From assembly GCF_024505085.1 (NCBI RefSeq), contig NZ_JANIBC010000014.1, positions 1 to 35,156 of the forward strand: a DNA stretch of 35,156 nt, written 5' to 3'. Positions 27,586 through 35,092 of this stretch are shown here, piece by piece. The stretch is from Parvularcula maris (GTDB taxonomy: Bacteria > Pseudomonadota > Alphaproteobacteria > Caulobacterales > Parvularculaceae). The position numbers and the translations under genes are program-made. Position 1 is the stretch's first letter. Each line of letters begins with the position of its first letter. Below the pieces are notes generated by a model that was not told the DNA's origin, did not search any database, and saw only the letters and a program-made list of their open reading frames with translations.

Positions 27586-28824
27586 TTGAGAGACCCTGGC
27601 AGGATCGCGGCGGCGATCGACGTGCTCGACCGCTATGCGCTGCGCCCGCAGCCCCTATCCCTGCTGATCCAGGACTGGGGCAGGCGTGCCCGCTATGCGG
27701 GTTCGAAGGACCGTGCCTTCGTGCGGGGGCTGTGCCTCGACGTGCTGCGCCGATGGCGATCTTCGGGAGCGGCGGAGGACCGGCGGCGGGGAATGCTGGT
27801 GACCCTGCGCGACCATTGGGGCTGGCCGATGGAGCGCATCGAGGAGGCTTTTTCCGGTGAGCACGGTCCCGGCGCTCTTACGGATGAGGAGCGGACTGCA
27901 GGACCGACGGGACTTCTGGACCTACCATCCTTCCTCGAAGGGCTGGACGGCGCTGCGGAGGTCTCCGAAGCCCTGGCTTCGCGCGCGCCGGTGGACCTAC
28001 GGGTCAACCTTCTCAAGGGCGACCGAGATAAGGCGCTCAAGGCCACTGTCACGTTGGGTGCCGAGCCTGCTCCGCTGTCTCCCACCGGCCTGCGTATCCC
28101 GCCCGCGGGCGCTGCGGAGAAGGGACCGGGGGTCACGGTGATCCCGGCCTACGGCAAGGGCCTGGTCGAGGTGCAGGATGAGGGCAGCCAGCTTACCGTC
28201 CTCGCGGTGGGCGATCTGCGCGGCAAGCAGGTCCTCGACTACTGCGCCGGGGGAGGGGGCAAGACTCTCGCTCTAGCCGCCGAGATGGGAAACACCGGCC
28301 AGCTCTTCGCCTATGACAGCGACCCCCAGCGCCTGGCGCCGATCCATGACCGCGTGCGCAGGGCCGGGGTGCGTAACGTGCAAGTTCTGCCGCCGCAGGA
28401 GCCTGAGAAGCTCGAAGCGCTCGAGAGGAGCATGGACCTCGTCTTCGTCGATGCGCCCTGTTCGGGCTCCGGCACCTGGAGAAGGCATCCGGACGCCAAA
28501 TGGCGCCTCACCGAAGAGCATCTTCAGCGCCGCCAGGAGGAGCAGGACCAGGTGCTCCGCGAGGCTTACCGCTACGTGAAGCCGGGCGGGGTGATGGTCT
28601 TCGTCACCTGCTCGTTCCTAGCGAGCGAGAACGAGGAGCGGGTTGCGGCTTTCCTTCGCCAGAACAGCGAGTTCAGCCTCGAAGAGCCGCTGGCCGAAGC
28701 GGCCGGGGAGCTCCGCGGGAAGCTCGCGCCCTTCGTCACCGGCTCGGCGCTGCGGCTGACCCCCTGGACCTCCGAAACGGACGGTTTCACCCTCATGCGC
28801 CTGCGCCGGATCACGCAAAGGTAA
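27586..28824 (+). CDS. rsmB: 16S rRNA m5C methyltransferase, RsmB/NOL1-NOP2-Sun family
   Basis: This enzyme forms 5-methylcytosine in 16S rRNA (position 967 for RsmB). The 412-residue protein has an N-terminal NusB-like helical part (1-110), a linker and a Rossmann methylase domain. The domain contains VLDYCAGGGGKTLALAAEM (motif I, 216-234), VDAPCSGSGTWRRHP with C292 (motif IV) and VTCSFLASENE with the catalytic C342 (motif VI). The start TTG 27586 follows the SDR stop by 3 bases. No closer ATG keeps the N-terminal domain, so the TTG is accepted with some doubt. RsmB is the best name by architecture; another RsmB/RsmF-type specificity is possible. Confidence 0.88.
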   Translation: MRDPGRIAAAIDVLDRYALRPQPLSLLIQDWGRRARYAGSKDRAFVRGLCLDVLRRWRSSGAAEDRRRGMLVTLRDHWGWPMERIEEAFSGEHGPGALTDEERTAGPTGLLDLPSFLEGLDGAAEVSEALASRAPVDLRVNLLKGDRDKALKATVTLGAEPAPLSPTGLRIPPAGAAEKGPGVTVIPAYGKGLVEVQDEGSQLTVLAVGDLRGKQVLDYCAGGGGKTLALAAEMGNTGQLFAYDSDPQRLAPIHDRVRRAGVRNVQVLPPQEPEKLEALERSMDLVFVDAPCSGSGTWRRHPDAKWRLTEEHLQRRQEEQDQVLREAYRYVKPGGVMVFVTCSFLASENEERVAAFLRQNSEFSLEEPLAEAAGELRGKLAPFVTGSALRLTPWTSETDGFTLMRLRRITQR

Positions 28825-28844
28825 GCGCTCGGGGCAAACAGGGG

Positions 28845-28873
28845 TTGGACAAGGGGCGCGAAGCGTCTATGTA
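28845..28873 (+). promoter_or_regulatory. predicted sigma-70 promoter of the DUF4167 gene
   Basis: TTGGAC (28845-28850), 17 bases, then TATGTA (28868-28873) is a good -35/-10 match just after the rsmB stop. It would start transcription near 28880, leaving an untranslated leader of about 220 bases before the DUF4167 start. Confidence 0.5.
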
Positions 28874-28879
28874 GGTCTT

Positions 28880-29101
28880 ACGGTCTTGGACGAGAGGTTC
28901 AGCCGTCACTCTTCCTCTTTCAGGCTTTGATGACTTCCCGAGCGGGATGCGAAGCTTGAGGACAGACTTTTGAGGGTCCGAAGGGGCGGTACAGACCGGC
29001 AGCGCCGCATGGTGCGGCGGTCTCATGGCTAAGGGAGCCTGATCCTGCGGGGCGCAAGAGCGCTCGCGGGCAAACAGCAACAGGACGAAGACCATACGCT
29101 G
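28880..29101 (+). promoter_or_regulatory. long structured 5' leader of the DUF4167 gene
   Basis: The leader has a perfect hairpin CGCCGCA-TGG-TGCGGCG (29003-29019), a smaller one GGCT-AAGGG-AGCC (29027-29039) and the palindrome GAGCGCTC (about 29069-29076). It also has two tiny reading frames: ATG 28930 with 9 codons (MTSRAGCEA) and ATG 29025 with 5 codons (MAKGA), neither with a convincing ribosome-binding site. No known riboswitch or leader motif was recognised. Post-transcriptional control is inference. Confidence 0.4.
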
Positions 29102-29752
29102 ATGGCGCAATACTCGAAACGCGGGCGGAACTCGAACCGCCGCCGCCAGGGGGGTAACAACAACCCCAACCGTTCCATGGACAGCCAGGGCCCGGAGGTG
29201 AAGATCCGCGGCACGGCCACCCAGATCCACGACAAGTACCAGGCGCTCGCGCGCGATGCCTTCTCCTCGGGCGACCGCATCCGCGGCGAAAGCCTGATGC
29301 AGCACGCCGAGCACTACTACCGCCTGATGAAGAGCATGCAGCCGGACAAACCGGCGGAGCAGAAGCAGCAGGGCGACCAGCAGAACCAGCAGGACGGCTC
29401 GGGCCAGGAGGCCGCTTCGGAGGACAAGAAGTCCGAAGAGATCAAGGCCAATGGCGAGGACAAGGCGTCCTCCGAGAATGACGACCAGAACGCCTCCTCC
29501 AGCGACGACAGCGACGAGGGCCGCCCCCGCCGCAGGCGCCGCCGCCGCAAGGGTGATGAGGACCAGCAGGTCGAAGCATCTGGAAGCACGGAGGAGACTG
29601 GCGACCAGCCCAGCGTCTCCGGTGATGTCACTGCCGAAAGCGACGAGGCTCCAGAAGAAAAGCCCAAGCGGACACGCCGCAGCCGTAAGGCAGCGGCCGA
29701 AGAAAGTGAGCAGCCCAAACTCGAAGAAGCCGCTGCGCCCGCTGCTGAGTAG
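29102..29752 (+). CDS. DUF4167 domain-containing protein
   Basis: This 216-residue protein has the alphaproteobacteria-specific DUF4167 domain at its N-terminus (about 1-82). It begins with an RGRNSNRRRQGGNNN-type basic, glycine/asparagine-rich stretch and then GPEVKIRGTATQIHDKYQAL...RDAFSSGDRIRGESLMQHAEHYYRLM. The rest is low-complexity: Gln/Glu/Asp/Ser-rich, with an Arg-rich patch (RPRRRRRRRKG, about 141-151) and a second basic patch (KPKRTRRSRKAAA). The composition suggests nucleic-acid or ribosome binding; the function is not established to my knowledge. It has its own promoter and a long leader. A family 2 palindromic repeat follows 14 bases after the stop and may act as terminator. Confidence 0.88.
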   Translation: MAQYSKRGRNSNRRRQGGNNNPNRSMDSQGPEVKIRGTATQIHDKYQALARDAFSSGDRIRGESLMQHAEHYYRLMKSMQPDKPAEQKQQGDQQNQQDGSGQEAASEDKKSEEIKANGEDKASSENDDQNASSSDDSDEGRPRRRRRRRKGDEDQQVEASGSTEETGDQPSVSGDVTAESDEAPEEKPKRTRRSRKAAAEESEQPKLEEAAAPAAE

Positions 29753-29765
29753 CGAGACTGCGCTT

Positions 29766-29880
29766 CCTCCCCTACCAGGGGGAGGTGCCCCGAAGGGGCG
29801 GAGGGGGACGATCAACGAAGGCCTTCGCTAGCTGCAACTCCCCTCCGGCCGCTACGCGCCCACCTCCCCTGAAGGGGAGG
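29766..29880. repeat. palindromic repeat family 2, inverted pair E/F
   Basis: Copy E (29766-29807, plus) is CCTCCCC, a short loop, GGGGGAGGTG, then CCCCGAAGGGG and CGGAGGGGG. Copy F (29838-29880, minus) has the same order on the other strand, with a diverged middle hairpin. The GGAGGGG arms face each other across 30 bases. The pair separates the DUF4167 gene from the SDR gene. Nothing else is seen from 29881 to 29964. Confidence 0.8.
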
Positions 29881-29964
29881 GCACAGTCGAAGGACTGTGC
29901 GGTTCTCTTGGAGCAAGCCTGCGATAGGCGCTAAGCCTCCGAGCGCCCTAACAGAAAGCGCTCC

Positions 29965-30759
29965 ATGGCCGATCTTCAGAACACGCTCTTCGACCTCTCC
30001 GGCAAGTCCGCCATCGTTACCGGCGCGAGCCGCGGGATCGGCGAGGCCATCGCCCGGCGCTTGGCGCAGCACGGCGCCAAGGTCACGGTCTCTTCCCGAA
30101 AGCTCGATGCCTGCGAGGAGGTGGCCGCCTCGATCAACAAGGTGGAGGGGGAGGGCACGGCCAAGGCGGTGGCCTGCAACATCTCCCACGACCAAGCGCT
30201 GGGCGAGCTCGTCCGTCAGCATGAGGGAGCTTTCGGTCCCGCCGACATCCTCATCTGCAACGCGGCGGTGAACCCCTATTACGGGCCGTCGGGCGGCATC
30301 TCCGACGAGCAGATGGACAAGATCTTCGACTGCAACATCAAGGCGAACCACAAGCTGAGCCACCTCGTCCTGCCCAAGATGGAGGAGCGAGGCGGCGGGG
30401 CGATCGTCATCATCTCCTCGATCTCCGCCTTTGTCGGCAATCAGGGGATCGGCATGTACGGGGTCTCGAAGGCCGCGGATCTGCAGGTGGCGAGGAACCT
30501 GGCGGTCGAGTTCGGACCGAAGAACGTCCGTGTGAACTGCATCTGTCCGGGCGTGGTGAAAACCTACTTCGCCGAGGCTCTCTGGAAAGACCCGAAGATG
30601 GAGAAGATGGTCACGGAGAAGATCCCCGCCCGCCGCTTCGGCGAGCCGGACGATATTGCAGGCGCAGCGGTGTTCCTGGCGTCGGATGCCGCCGCCTGGA
30701 TGAACGGGCAGCACATCACCATCGACGGCGGTACACTGATCGGCTTTGGCGGGATGTAG
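29965..30759 (+). CDS. short-chain dehydrogenase/reductase
   Basis: This 264-residue classical SDR has TGASRGIGEA (19-28), CNAAVNPYYGP (98-108, an N-A-A variant of the usual NAG), catalytic S151/S152 (VIISSISAF) and Y165-x3-K169 (MYGVSKAAD). RVNCICPGVVKTYFAE is the usual substrate-side segment. The N-A-A and NPYYGP features recall the DHRS4-like branch that reduces carbonyls and retinoids, but the substrate is unassigned. The gene stands alone between two repeat pairs; its stop lies 2 bases before a REP pair. Confidence 0.87.
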   Translation: MADLQNTLFDLSGKSAIVTGASRGIGEAIARRLAQHGAKVTVSSRKLDACEEVAASINKVEGEGTAKAVACNISHDQALGELVRQHEGAFGPADILICNAAVNPYYGPSGGISDEQMDKIFDCNIKANHKLSHLVLPKMEERGGGAIVIISSISAFVGNQGIGMYGVSKAADLQVARNLAVEFGPKNVRVNCICPGVVKTYFAEALWKDPKMEKMVTEKIPARRFGEPDDIAGAAVFLASDAAAWMNGQHITIDGGTLIGFGGM

Positions 30760-30761
30760 GC

Positions 30762-30839
30762 CGTAGGGCGGCTCGCGTAGCGTGCCGCCGCTTCAACGCC
30801 CCACGCCGGAAGGCGGCACGCTATGCGAGCCGCCCTACG
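30762..30839. repeat. REP inverted pair (GTAGGGCGG family)
   Basis: The left arm 30762-30789 and right arm 30812-30839 are inverted copies matching at 27 of 28 bases, with a 22-base spacer. Each copy is GTAG followed by GGCGGC, an 11-base loop and GCCGCC. This is the REP/BIME layout: a GTAG head plus an imperfect palindrome. The right copy supplies the TAG stop codon of the alpha-glucosidase gene. Confidence 0.88.
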
Positions 30840-32415
30840 TTGCAGTGATCCGGAAGCCAAACCCCATCCCACTACTGAAGCGAACCAACTCTTCGCCTTC
30901 CGTTTCGGGCAGTTCGGCAGCACCCTCCTTGGTCGCCAGCCAAACCTCGCAGCGTTCGCCGCTATCGAGCGTCCGCGCGAAACCCAGCAGCCCCTTCTGA
31001 TCGTCCGCTTCCAAGACGTCCAAGCCGCCGTAGCGCAGCGCTGACGTCTTCCGCCGTAGACAGATGAGCTCTCGCCAGGTCGCTAGTGGCTCTTCCCGTT
31101 CGGCATGACAAGCGGTCACCTCGTCTCTCAGCGTCAGCCAAGCCTCGCCCTCGGTAAACCCAGCACCCGGTCCGTCGGACCACGGAACAGGATGGCGCAC
31201 CGGGTCGCGACCGCCGCCCTTGGGCCAGAAGCGGATGCCTTGGGGGTCCTTCAGCTCGTCGAAGCCGTAGGGCGCGTTGGGCAGGCCTAACTCCTCGCCC
31301 TGGAAGAAGCTGATCTGACCGGGCAGGGTACAGACAAGGGCGGCGGCCATCTTGGACAGCGCGATGCGCTTCTCGTCACTCATCTCCTCACCGCCCCAAC
31401 GGCTGACCATCCGTTTGGCGTCGTGGTTGGTCAGGGTCCAGACATGGCTCCCCTGACAGCTATTCCGGTCGATCTCGCCAAACACCCGAGCGATCTCCGA
31501 CGGCTGAAGCGCGAGCTCCATGACATCGGGCGTATACGCACCATCGAGCATGCCCTCTTGCGTGTAGCGCGCCAGGTTCTCGTAAGCCTGGTAGCGCACG
31601 TCGAGCTCGGCATAGGTGTAGGTGCACCCGGCGCATCGCACCTGGTCCACGAGCTTCTCCAGGAAACCCTCGATGCGCTCGTCGTTGCAGTCGTAGAGAT
31701 GCTTCTGGTGGGCGAAGGTCGAGTAGCTGCCCACCGGTGAGATATCATGATCTTCGGGATCGGCAGGCGGGTTGTCACGCATGTGCTCGTCGGCGTGGTA
31801 CTGGGTCACGGCGTCGAAGCGCATGCCGTCCACGCCCTTGTCCAGCCATTTGCGCATGAAGGCGAGGCGCTGCTCGACCACCTCTTCGTTGGCGAGGTTG
31901 AGGGCAGGTTGCTCTTTCATGTACTGGTGGCGGTAGTACTGTTCGCGCCGCGGCTCCCAGGTCCACTGGCTGTCGGCGAAGCGGCTGATCCAGTTGTTGG
32001 GCGGCGAGCCGTCAGGCTTCGGGTCGCACCACTGGTACCAATCCGCCTTCGGATTGTCTCGGCTCTGACGGCTCTCTTCGAACCACTCATGGTCGATGGA
32101 GGTGTGGTTGAGGACGGCGTCGATGATGACCTTGAGGCCTAGATCGTGAGCCTTACCCACCAGCTTCTCGAAGTCATCCATGGTCCCGTAGTCGGGGTGG
32201 ACGTCGCAGTGCGCCGTGATATCGTAGCCGAAGTCACGCATGGGGGAGGGGTAGAAGGGGGACAGCCAGACGGCGTCCACGCCCAGCTTCGCCACATAGT
32301 CCAGCTTACGGATGATCCCCGGCAGATCACCGATGCCGTCGCCATTCGTATCGAGGAAAGAGCGGGGATAGATCTGATAGATCACCGCGCCCCGCCACCA
32401 GGGGTGTTGTGTCAT
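30835..32415 (-). CDS. GH13 alpha-glucosidase
   Basis: The 526-residue protein is a glycoside hydrolase family 13 (alpha/beta)8 enzyme that hydrolyses terminal alpha-glucosidic bonds in maltose, isomaltose or sucrose-like sugars. Conserved region I is VIIDAVLNHTS (97-107). Region II, DGMRFDAV, holds the nucleophile D201. Region III, YTYAELDVRY, holds the acid/base E270. Region IV, LTNHDAKR, holds D332. WWRGAVIYQIYPRSFLDTNGDGIGDLPGI is the hallmark N-terminus. There is no signal peptide, so it is cytoplasmic and acts on imported sugar, yet no transporter or sugar regulator is nearby. The start is ATG 32415 with GGGAG 5 bases upstream, adjoining a palindromic repeat. The stop lies within a REP. 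Confidence 0.93.
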   Translation of the reverse strand: MTQHPWWRGAVIYQIYPRSFLDTNGDGIGDLPGIIRKLDYVAKLGVDAVWLSPFYPSPMRDFGYDITAHCDVHPDYGTMDDFEKLVGKAHDLGLKVIIDAVLNHTSIDHEWFEESRQSRDNPKADWYQWCDPKPDGSPPNNWISRFADSQWTWEPRREQYYRHQYMKEQPALNLANEEVVEQRLAFMRKWLDKGVDGMRFDAVTQYHADEHMRDNPPADPEDHDISPVGSYSTFAHQKHLYDCNDERIEGFLEKLVDQVRCAGCTYTYAELDVRYQAYENLARYTQEGMLDGAYTPDVMELALQPSEIARVFGEIDRNSCQGSHVWTLTNHDAKRMVSRWGGEEMSDEKRIALSKMAAALVCTLPGQISFFQGEELGLPNAPYGFDELKDPQGIRFWPKGGGRDPVRHPVPWSDGPGAGFTEGEAWLTLRDEVTACHAEREEPLATWRELICLRRKTSALRYGGLDVLEADDQKGLLGFARTLDSGERCEVWLATKEGAAELPETEGEELVRFSSGMGFGFRITAT

Positions 32416-32426
32416 GTACTCTCCCA

Positions 32427-32578
32427 CCTCTCCCGCCCGCGGGAGAGGTCGAAATCTTCCATTTCGGGTGAGGGGATCGGCGAAGCCGTGATGTTGGACC
32501 TACGACGAACGTCTGCGCTCAGAAGCCCTCACCCCCGGCCCCTCTCCCCCGGCCCCTCTCCCGCAAGCGGGAGAGGGG
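32427..32578. repeat. palindromic repeat family 1, inverted pair C/D without a gene
   Basis: Copy C (32427-32475, plus) is CCTCTCCCGC/GCGGGAGAGG, a second small hairpin GAAAT/ATTTC, then GGGTGAGGGG. Copy D (32526-32578, minus) is CCCTCACCCCC followed by the CCCCTCTCCCGC/GCGGGAGAGGGG hairpin, with an internal duplication of CCGGCCCCTCTCCC. As in the DUF559 cassette, hairpins are outside and GGGTGAGGG arms inside; here only 50 bases lie between them, with no gene. It looks like a MITE-like miniature of the cassette. Confidence 0.8.
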
Positions 32579-32584
32579 AGAGAA

Positions 32585-33376
32585 CTAAATATCCAAGCTC
32601 GCCACGGCGCCGCCGTCCACGCGGTAGTTGGACCCCACCACAAAGCTAGCGCGCTCCGAGCAGAGGAAGGCGATGGCGGCGGCCACCTCTTCGGGTTTAC
32701 CTCGGCGGCCTAGCTTGAGATAGGGGCGCTCCTCTTCGAGGAAGGTCTCGACCGCCTCTTCCATGCTGTCATAGCCCTTCTCCTCCATGCGCTTCTCCAT
32801 CATGCCGTCGGTCATGTTGGTCTCGATGAAGGCAGGCGCCACGGAGTTCACCAGCACGCCTTTCTTGGCGTAGGGCATGGACAGGCCCTTGGCGAAGGAG
32901 AGAAGCGCGGCCTTGGCCGAGTTGTAGACCACCTCGTCCGGGTAGCTCTGCGCCACGTTCTCAGAGGTCACATAGACGACCCGGCCCCAGCCGCGTTCCG
33001 CCATGGCGGGCACGAGGTGCCTTGCCATGCGCACGCCGGAGAGAAAGTCGATCTGGAGCGCCTCCATGAAATCATCCTCCGTCACCTCCAGAGGATCGCC
33101 CTTGGCGCCGGTGATGCCGGCTGCGTGGACCAGAATGTCCGGGCTCGCATCGAGCTGGGCTGCGAAGGACTTCGCCCCTTCGGCCGAGGATAGGTCGGAG
33201 ACGTAGCCTTTCGTGTCGCCGCCGATCTCGCGGACGGCCTCGTCGATATCGTCCTGGTCGATATCGGTGAGGATGCAGGTGACGCCTTCTTCGGCGAGTA
33301 TCTTGGCCGTGTGACGACCGATCGTGCCGGCGCCGCCGGTGATGAGGGCGGTTCTGCCTTTGATGCCGAGATCCAT
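32585..33376 (-). CDS. short-chain dehydrogenase/reductase
   Basis: This 263-residue classical SDR has TGGAGTIGRH (13-22), D61-L62 binding the adenine side, AAG at 85-87, catalytic S138 (YVTSEN) and Y151-x3-K155 (YNSAKAALL). The C-terminal FVVGSNYRVDGGAVASL is typical. Its substrate is unknown. The start at 33376 (MDLGIKGRTALITGG) has GGAG six bases upstream, whereas the frame extends to a TTG at 33388. It reads away from the NhaC gene and towards the C/D repeat pair. It is the third SDR in the window and is not closely similar by eye to the other two. Confidence 0.87.
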   Translation of the reverse strand: MDLGIKGRTALITGGAGTIGRHTAKILAEEGVTCILTDIDQDDIDEAVREIGGDTKGYVSDLSSAEGAKSFAAQLDASPDILVHAAGITGAKGDPLEVTEDDFMEALQIDFLSGVRMARHLVPAMAERGWGRVVYVTSENVAQSYPDEVVYNSAKAALLSFAKGLSMPYAKKGVLVNSVAPAFIETNMTDGMMEKRMEEKGYDSMEEAVETFLEEERPYLKLGRRGKPEEVAAAIAFLCSERASFVVGSNYRVDGGAVASLDI

Positions 33377-33429
33377 GGGGAACTCCAATCCGTTCTACCA
33401 ACCGCTAACGCGGGCGCAGGCGGCTCGGT

Positions 33430-34788
33430 TCACCCTGTGACGCTAAGTGCCCCCGCGACGAGGTAGAGCACCGTCGCCGCCCCCGCTGCCGCTAGGGCGT
33501 AGGGGAGCTGGGTGCGCACATGGTCCACGTGATCGCAGCCTGCGGCCAAGCTTGAGATCACTGTCGTATCGGAGATCGGCGAGGCGTGGTCGCCGAAGAC
33601 GCCTCCGCCGAGGACCGCCGCCAGCATCAGGCTCGGCGGAATGCCCGACGCCAGCGCCAGCGGCATAGCGACGGGGATGAGGATGCCGTAGGTACCCCAG
33701 CTCGTCCCCACCGAGAAGCTGGTTGCCGCCGCCGCCAAGAAGATCAGCGCCGGAAAGGCGAAGGGGGCGGGGAAGGCGGTGGCGAGCTGGGCGATGAACT
33801 CTCCGGTGCCGAGGGCGCGGAGGCTGTCACCGAGTGCCAGAGCGAGAAGGATGACGGTGGTGGCGGGCAGAAGCTCGGCGATGCCGTCGAAGGTGATCTC
33901 GCCGAGCTTCCGGCCTTTGAACGTCGGTGACAGCGTCAGCATGATGAGCAGGACGGCCACGGCCAAGCTGACCGACAGCAGCACGGACTGGGCGCCGTCC
34001 CCCTCCAGTAGATTGCCGCCGCCCGACCACAGCATGAAGCCGACGGCGCCGAAGACCATGACGCTCGAGGGGATGATCATGTAGCGGGCGAGGGTCGGCT
34101 CGGCCTGACCGTCGGCGCTCACCGGCGCGGTGGTGCTCGCGGTCTTCAGCGGGCCGAAGAGCCTGCCGCTCCAGGCGGTGAAGAAGACCAGCACCAGGGT
34201 CAGGATGGCGTAGAAGTTGAGGCCGATGGAGCCCGCCACCACGCCGACTGCGCCATCCTCCACATACGGGCTGACGAGGCCGAGGGCGTAGGCGCCCCAA
34301 CCGTTGAGGAGAATCAGCACACTGACCGGCGCGCAGGTGCTGTCGATGATATAGGCGAGCCGCTCGCGGCTCATGTTCAGCCGGTCGAAGAGGGGACGCC
34401 CCAGAATGCCGGAGGTCAGCAGGCTGACATTGGTCTCGATGAAGAGCAGCACGCCCGCCAGCGCCGTCGCCAGGCTCGCCCTTCGCGGCGTCGAGGCGGC
34501 ACCCGAACGCACCAGCCTTTCTACCGTTGCCGCAATGCCGCCCGAGCTGCGCATCAGGCCGATGAGACCGCCCACCAGGAGGCAGAAGAGGAGGATCTGT
34601 GCGTCGCCCGGCGAGGTCACCACCTCGACGATCCGCTGCACCAGCGCCGGAAAGGTCAAGAGGGGGTTGCCCTGAAGGATCAGAAGCTCCGACGCCGCCA
34701 GCCCGGCGATCAGCGACAGGACGACGTTCCGGGTTGCGAACGCCAGCGCCAGCGCGAGGAGAGGAGGCAGGAGGGTCAGAAGTTCCAT
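33430..34788 (-). CDS. nhaC: NhaC-family Na+/H+ antiporter
   Basis: The 452-residue polytopic membrane protein has about 11-12 hydrophobic helices and the family signature GGVFGDHASPISDTTVISS plus LAAGCDHVDHVRTQLPYA near the C-terminus. ATSFSVGTSWGTYGILIPVAM is another conserved segment. NhaC proteins exchange Na+ for H+ (some relatives exchange malate/lactate) and help with salt and pH homeostasis; a Na+ antiporter would fit a marine lifestyle. The start is placed at 34788 (MELLTLLPPLLALAL), where the first helix begins; the 47 residues upstream in the frame are Arg/Pro-rich and run into repeat sequence. No good ribosome-binding site is visible. Confidence 0.88.
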   Translation of the reverse strand: MELLTLLPPLLALALAFATRNVVLSLIAGLAASELLILQGNPLLTFPALVQRIVEVVTSPGDAQILLFCLLVGGLIGLMRSSGGIAATVERLVRSGAASTPRRASLATALAGVLLFIETNVSLLTSGILGRPLFDRLNMSRERLAYIIDSTCAPVSVLILLNGWGAYALGLVSPYVEDGAVGVVAGSIGLNFYAILTLVLVFFTAWSGRLFGPLKTASTTAPVSADGQAEPTLARYMIIPSSVMVFGAVGFMLWSGGGNLLEGDGAQSVLLSVSLAVAVLLIMLTLSPTFKGRKLGEITFDGIAELLPATTVILLALALGDSLRALGTGEFIAQLATAFPAPFAFPALIFLAAAATSFSVGTSWGTYGILIPVAMPLALASGIPPSLMLAAVLGGGVFGDHASPISDTTVISSLAAGCDHVDHVRTQLPYALAAAGAATVLYLVAGALSVTG

Positions 34789-34899
34789 CGGGTGCCGGTC
34801 GTGCCCGCGCTCGCGGCGGCGTGCAAGTGGGGAGGGCTGGGCGCGTGTTCCATCGTCGCGCTCTGAAAGGGCACTTGTCTCTCTTGCAATCGGGAGCGG

Positions 34900-35015
34900 C
34901 CCCCTCCGCCCTTCGGGCACCTCCCCCACCCGTGGGGGAGGGAAGATACAACCGACGCCTGCTCTTTATCGCTCCCCCTCCCTGAGGGGGAGCTGCCGGT
35001 AGGCTGAGGGGGAGG
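34900..35015. repeat. palindromic repeat family 2, inverted pair G/H
   Basis: Copy G (34900-34942, minus) and copy H (34971-35015, plus) have the E/F layout (CTCCCCC hairpin, small second hairpin, GAGGGGG arm), but here the hairpins face inward and the arms outward, opposite to E/F. They occupy most of the gene-free stretch 34789-35092. Nothing recognisable lies in 34789-34899 or 35016-35080. Confidence 0.75.
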
Positions 35016-35092
35016 AGCCAGCAGCGCTTGCGTTTCCATCTGTTTGCAAAGGCCCCGAAAAGGCATCCGCAGCGCCCTTCCCGAAGGAAGAG

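Noticed and set aside
28869-28874. ATG-TAG minimal start-stop in the DUF4167 promoter region
   Set aside because: It coincides with the predicted -10 element, so it is probably not transcribed.
28811-29815. Long 334-residue reading frame opposite the DUF4167 gene
   Set aside because: It is a leucine/valine-rich shadow created by the Gln/Glu/Asp-rich coding strand and has no start signal or recognisable domain.
29763-30840. CRISPR-like reading of the clustered repeats
   Set aside because: The repeats are inverted pairs of palindromes of different families, without regular direct-repeat/spacer units or cas genes.
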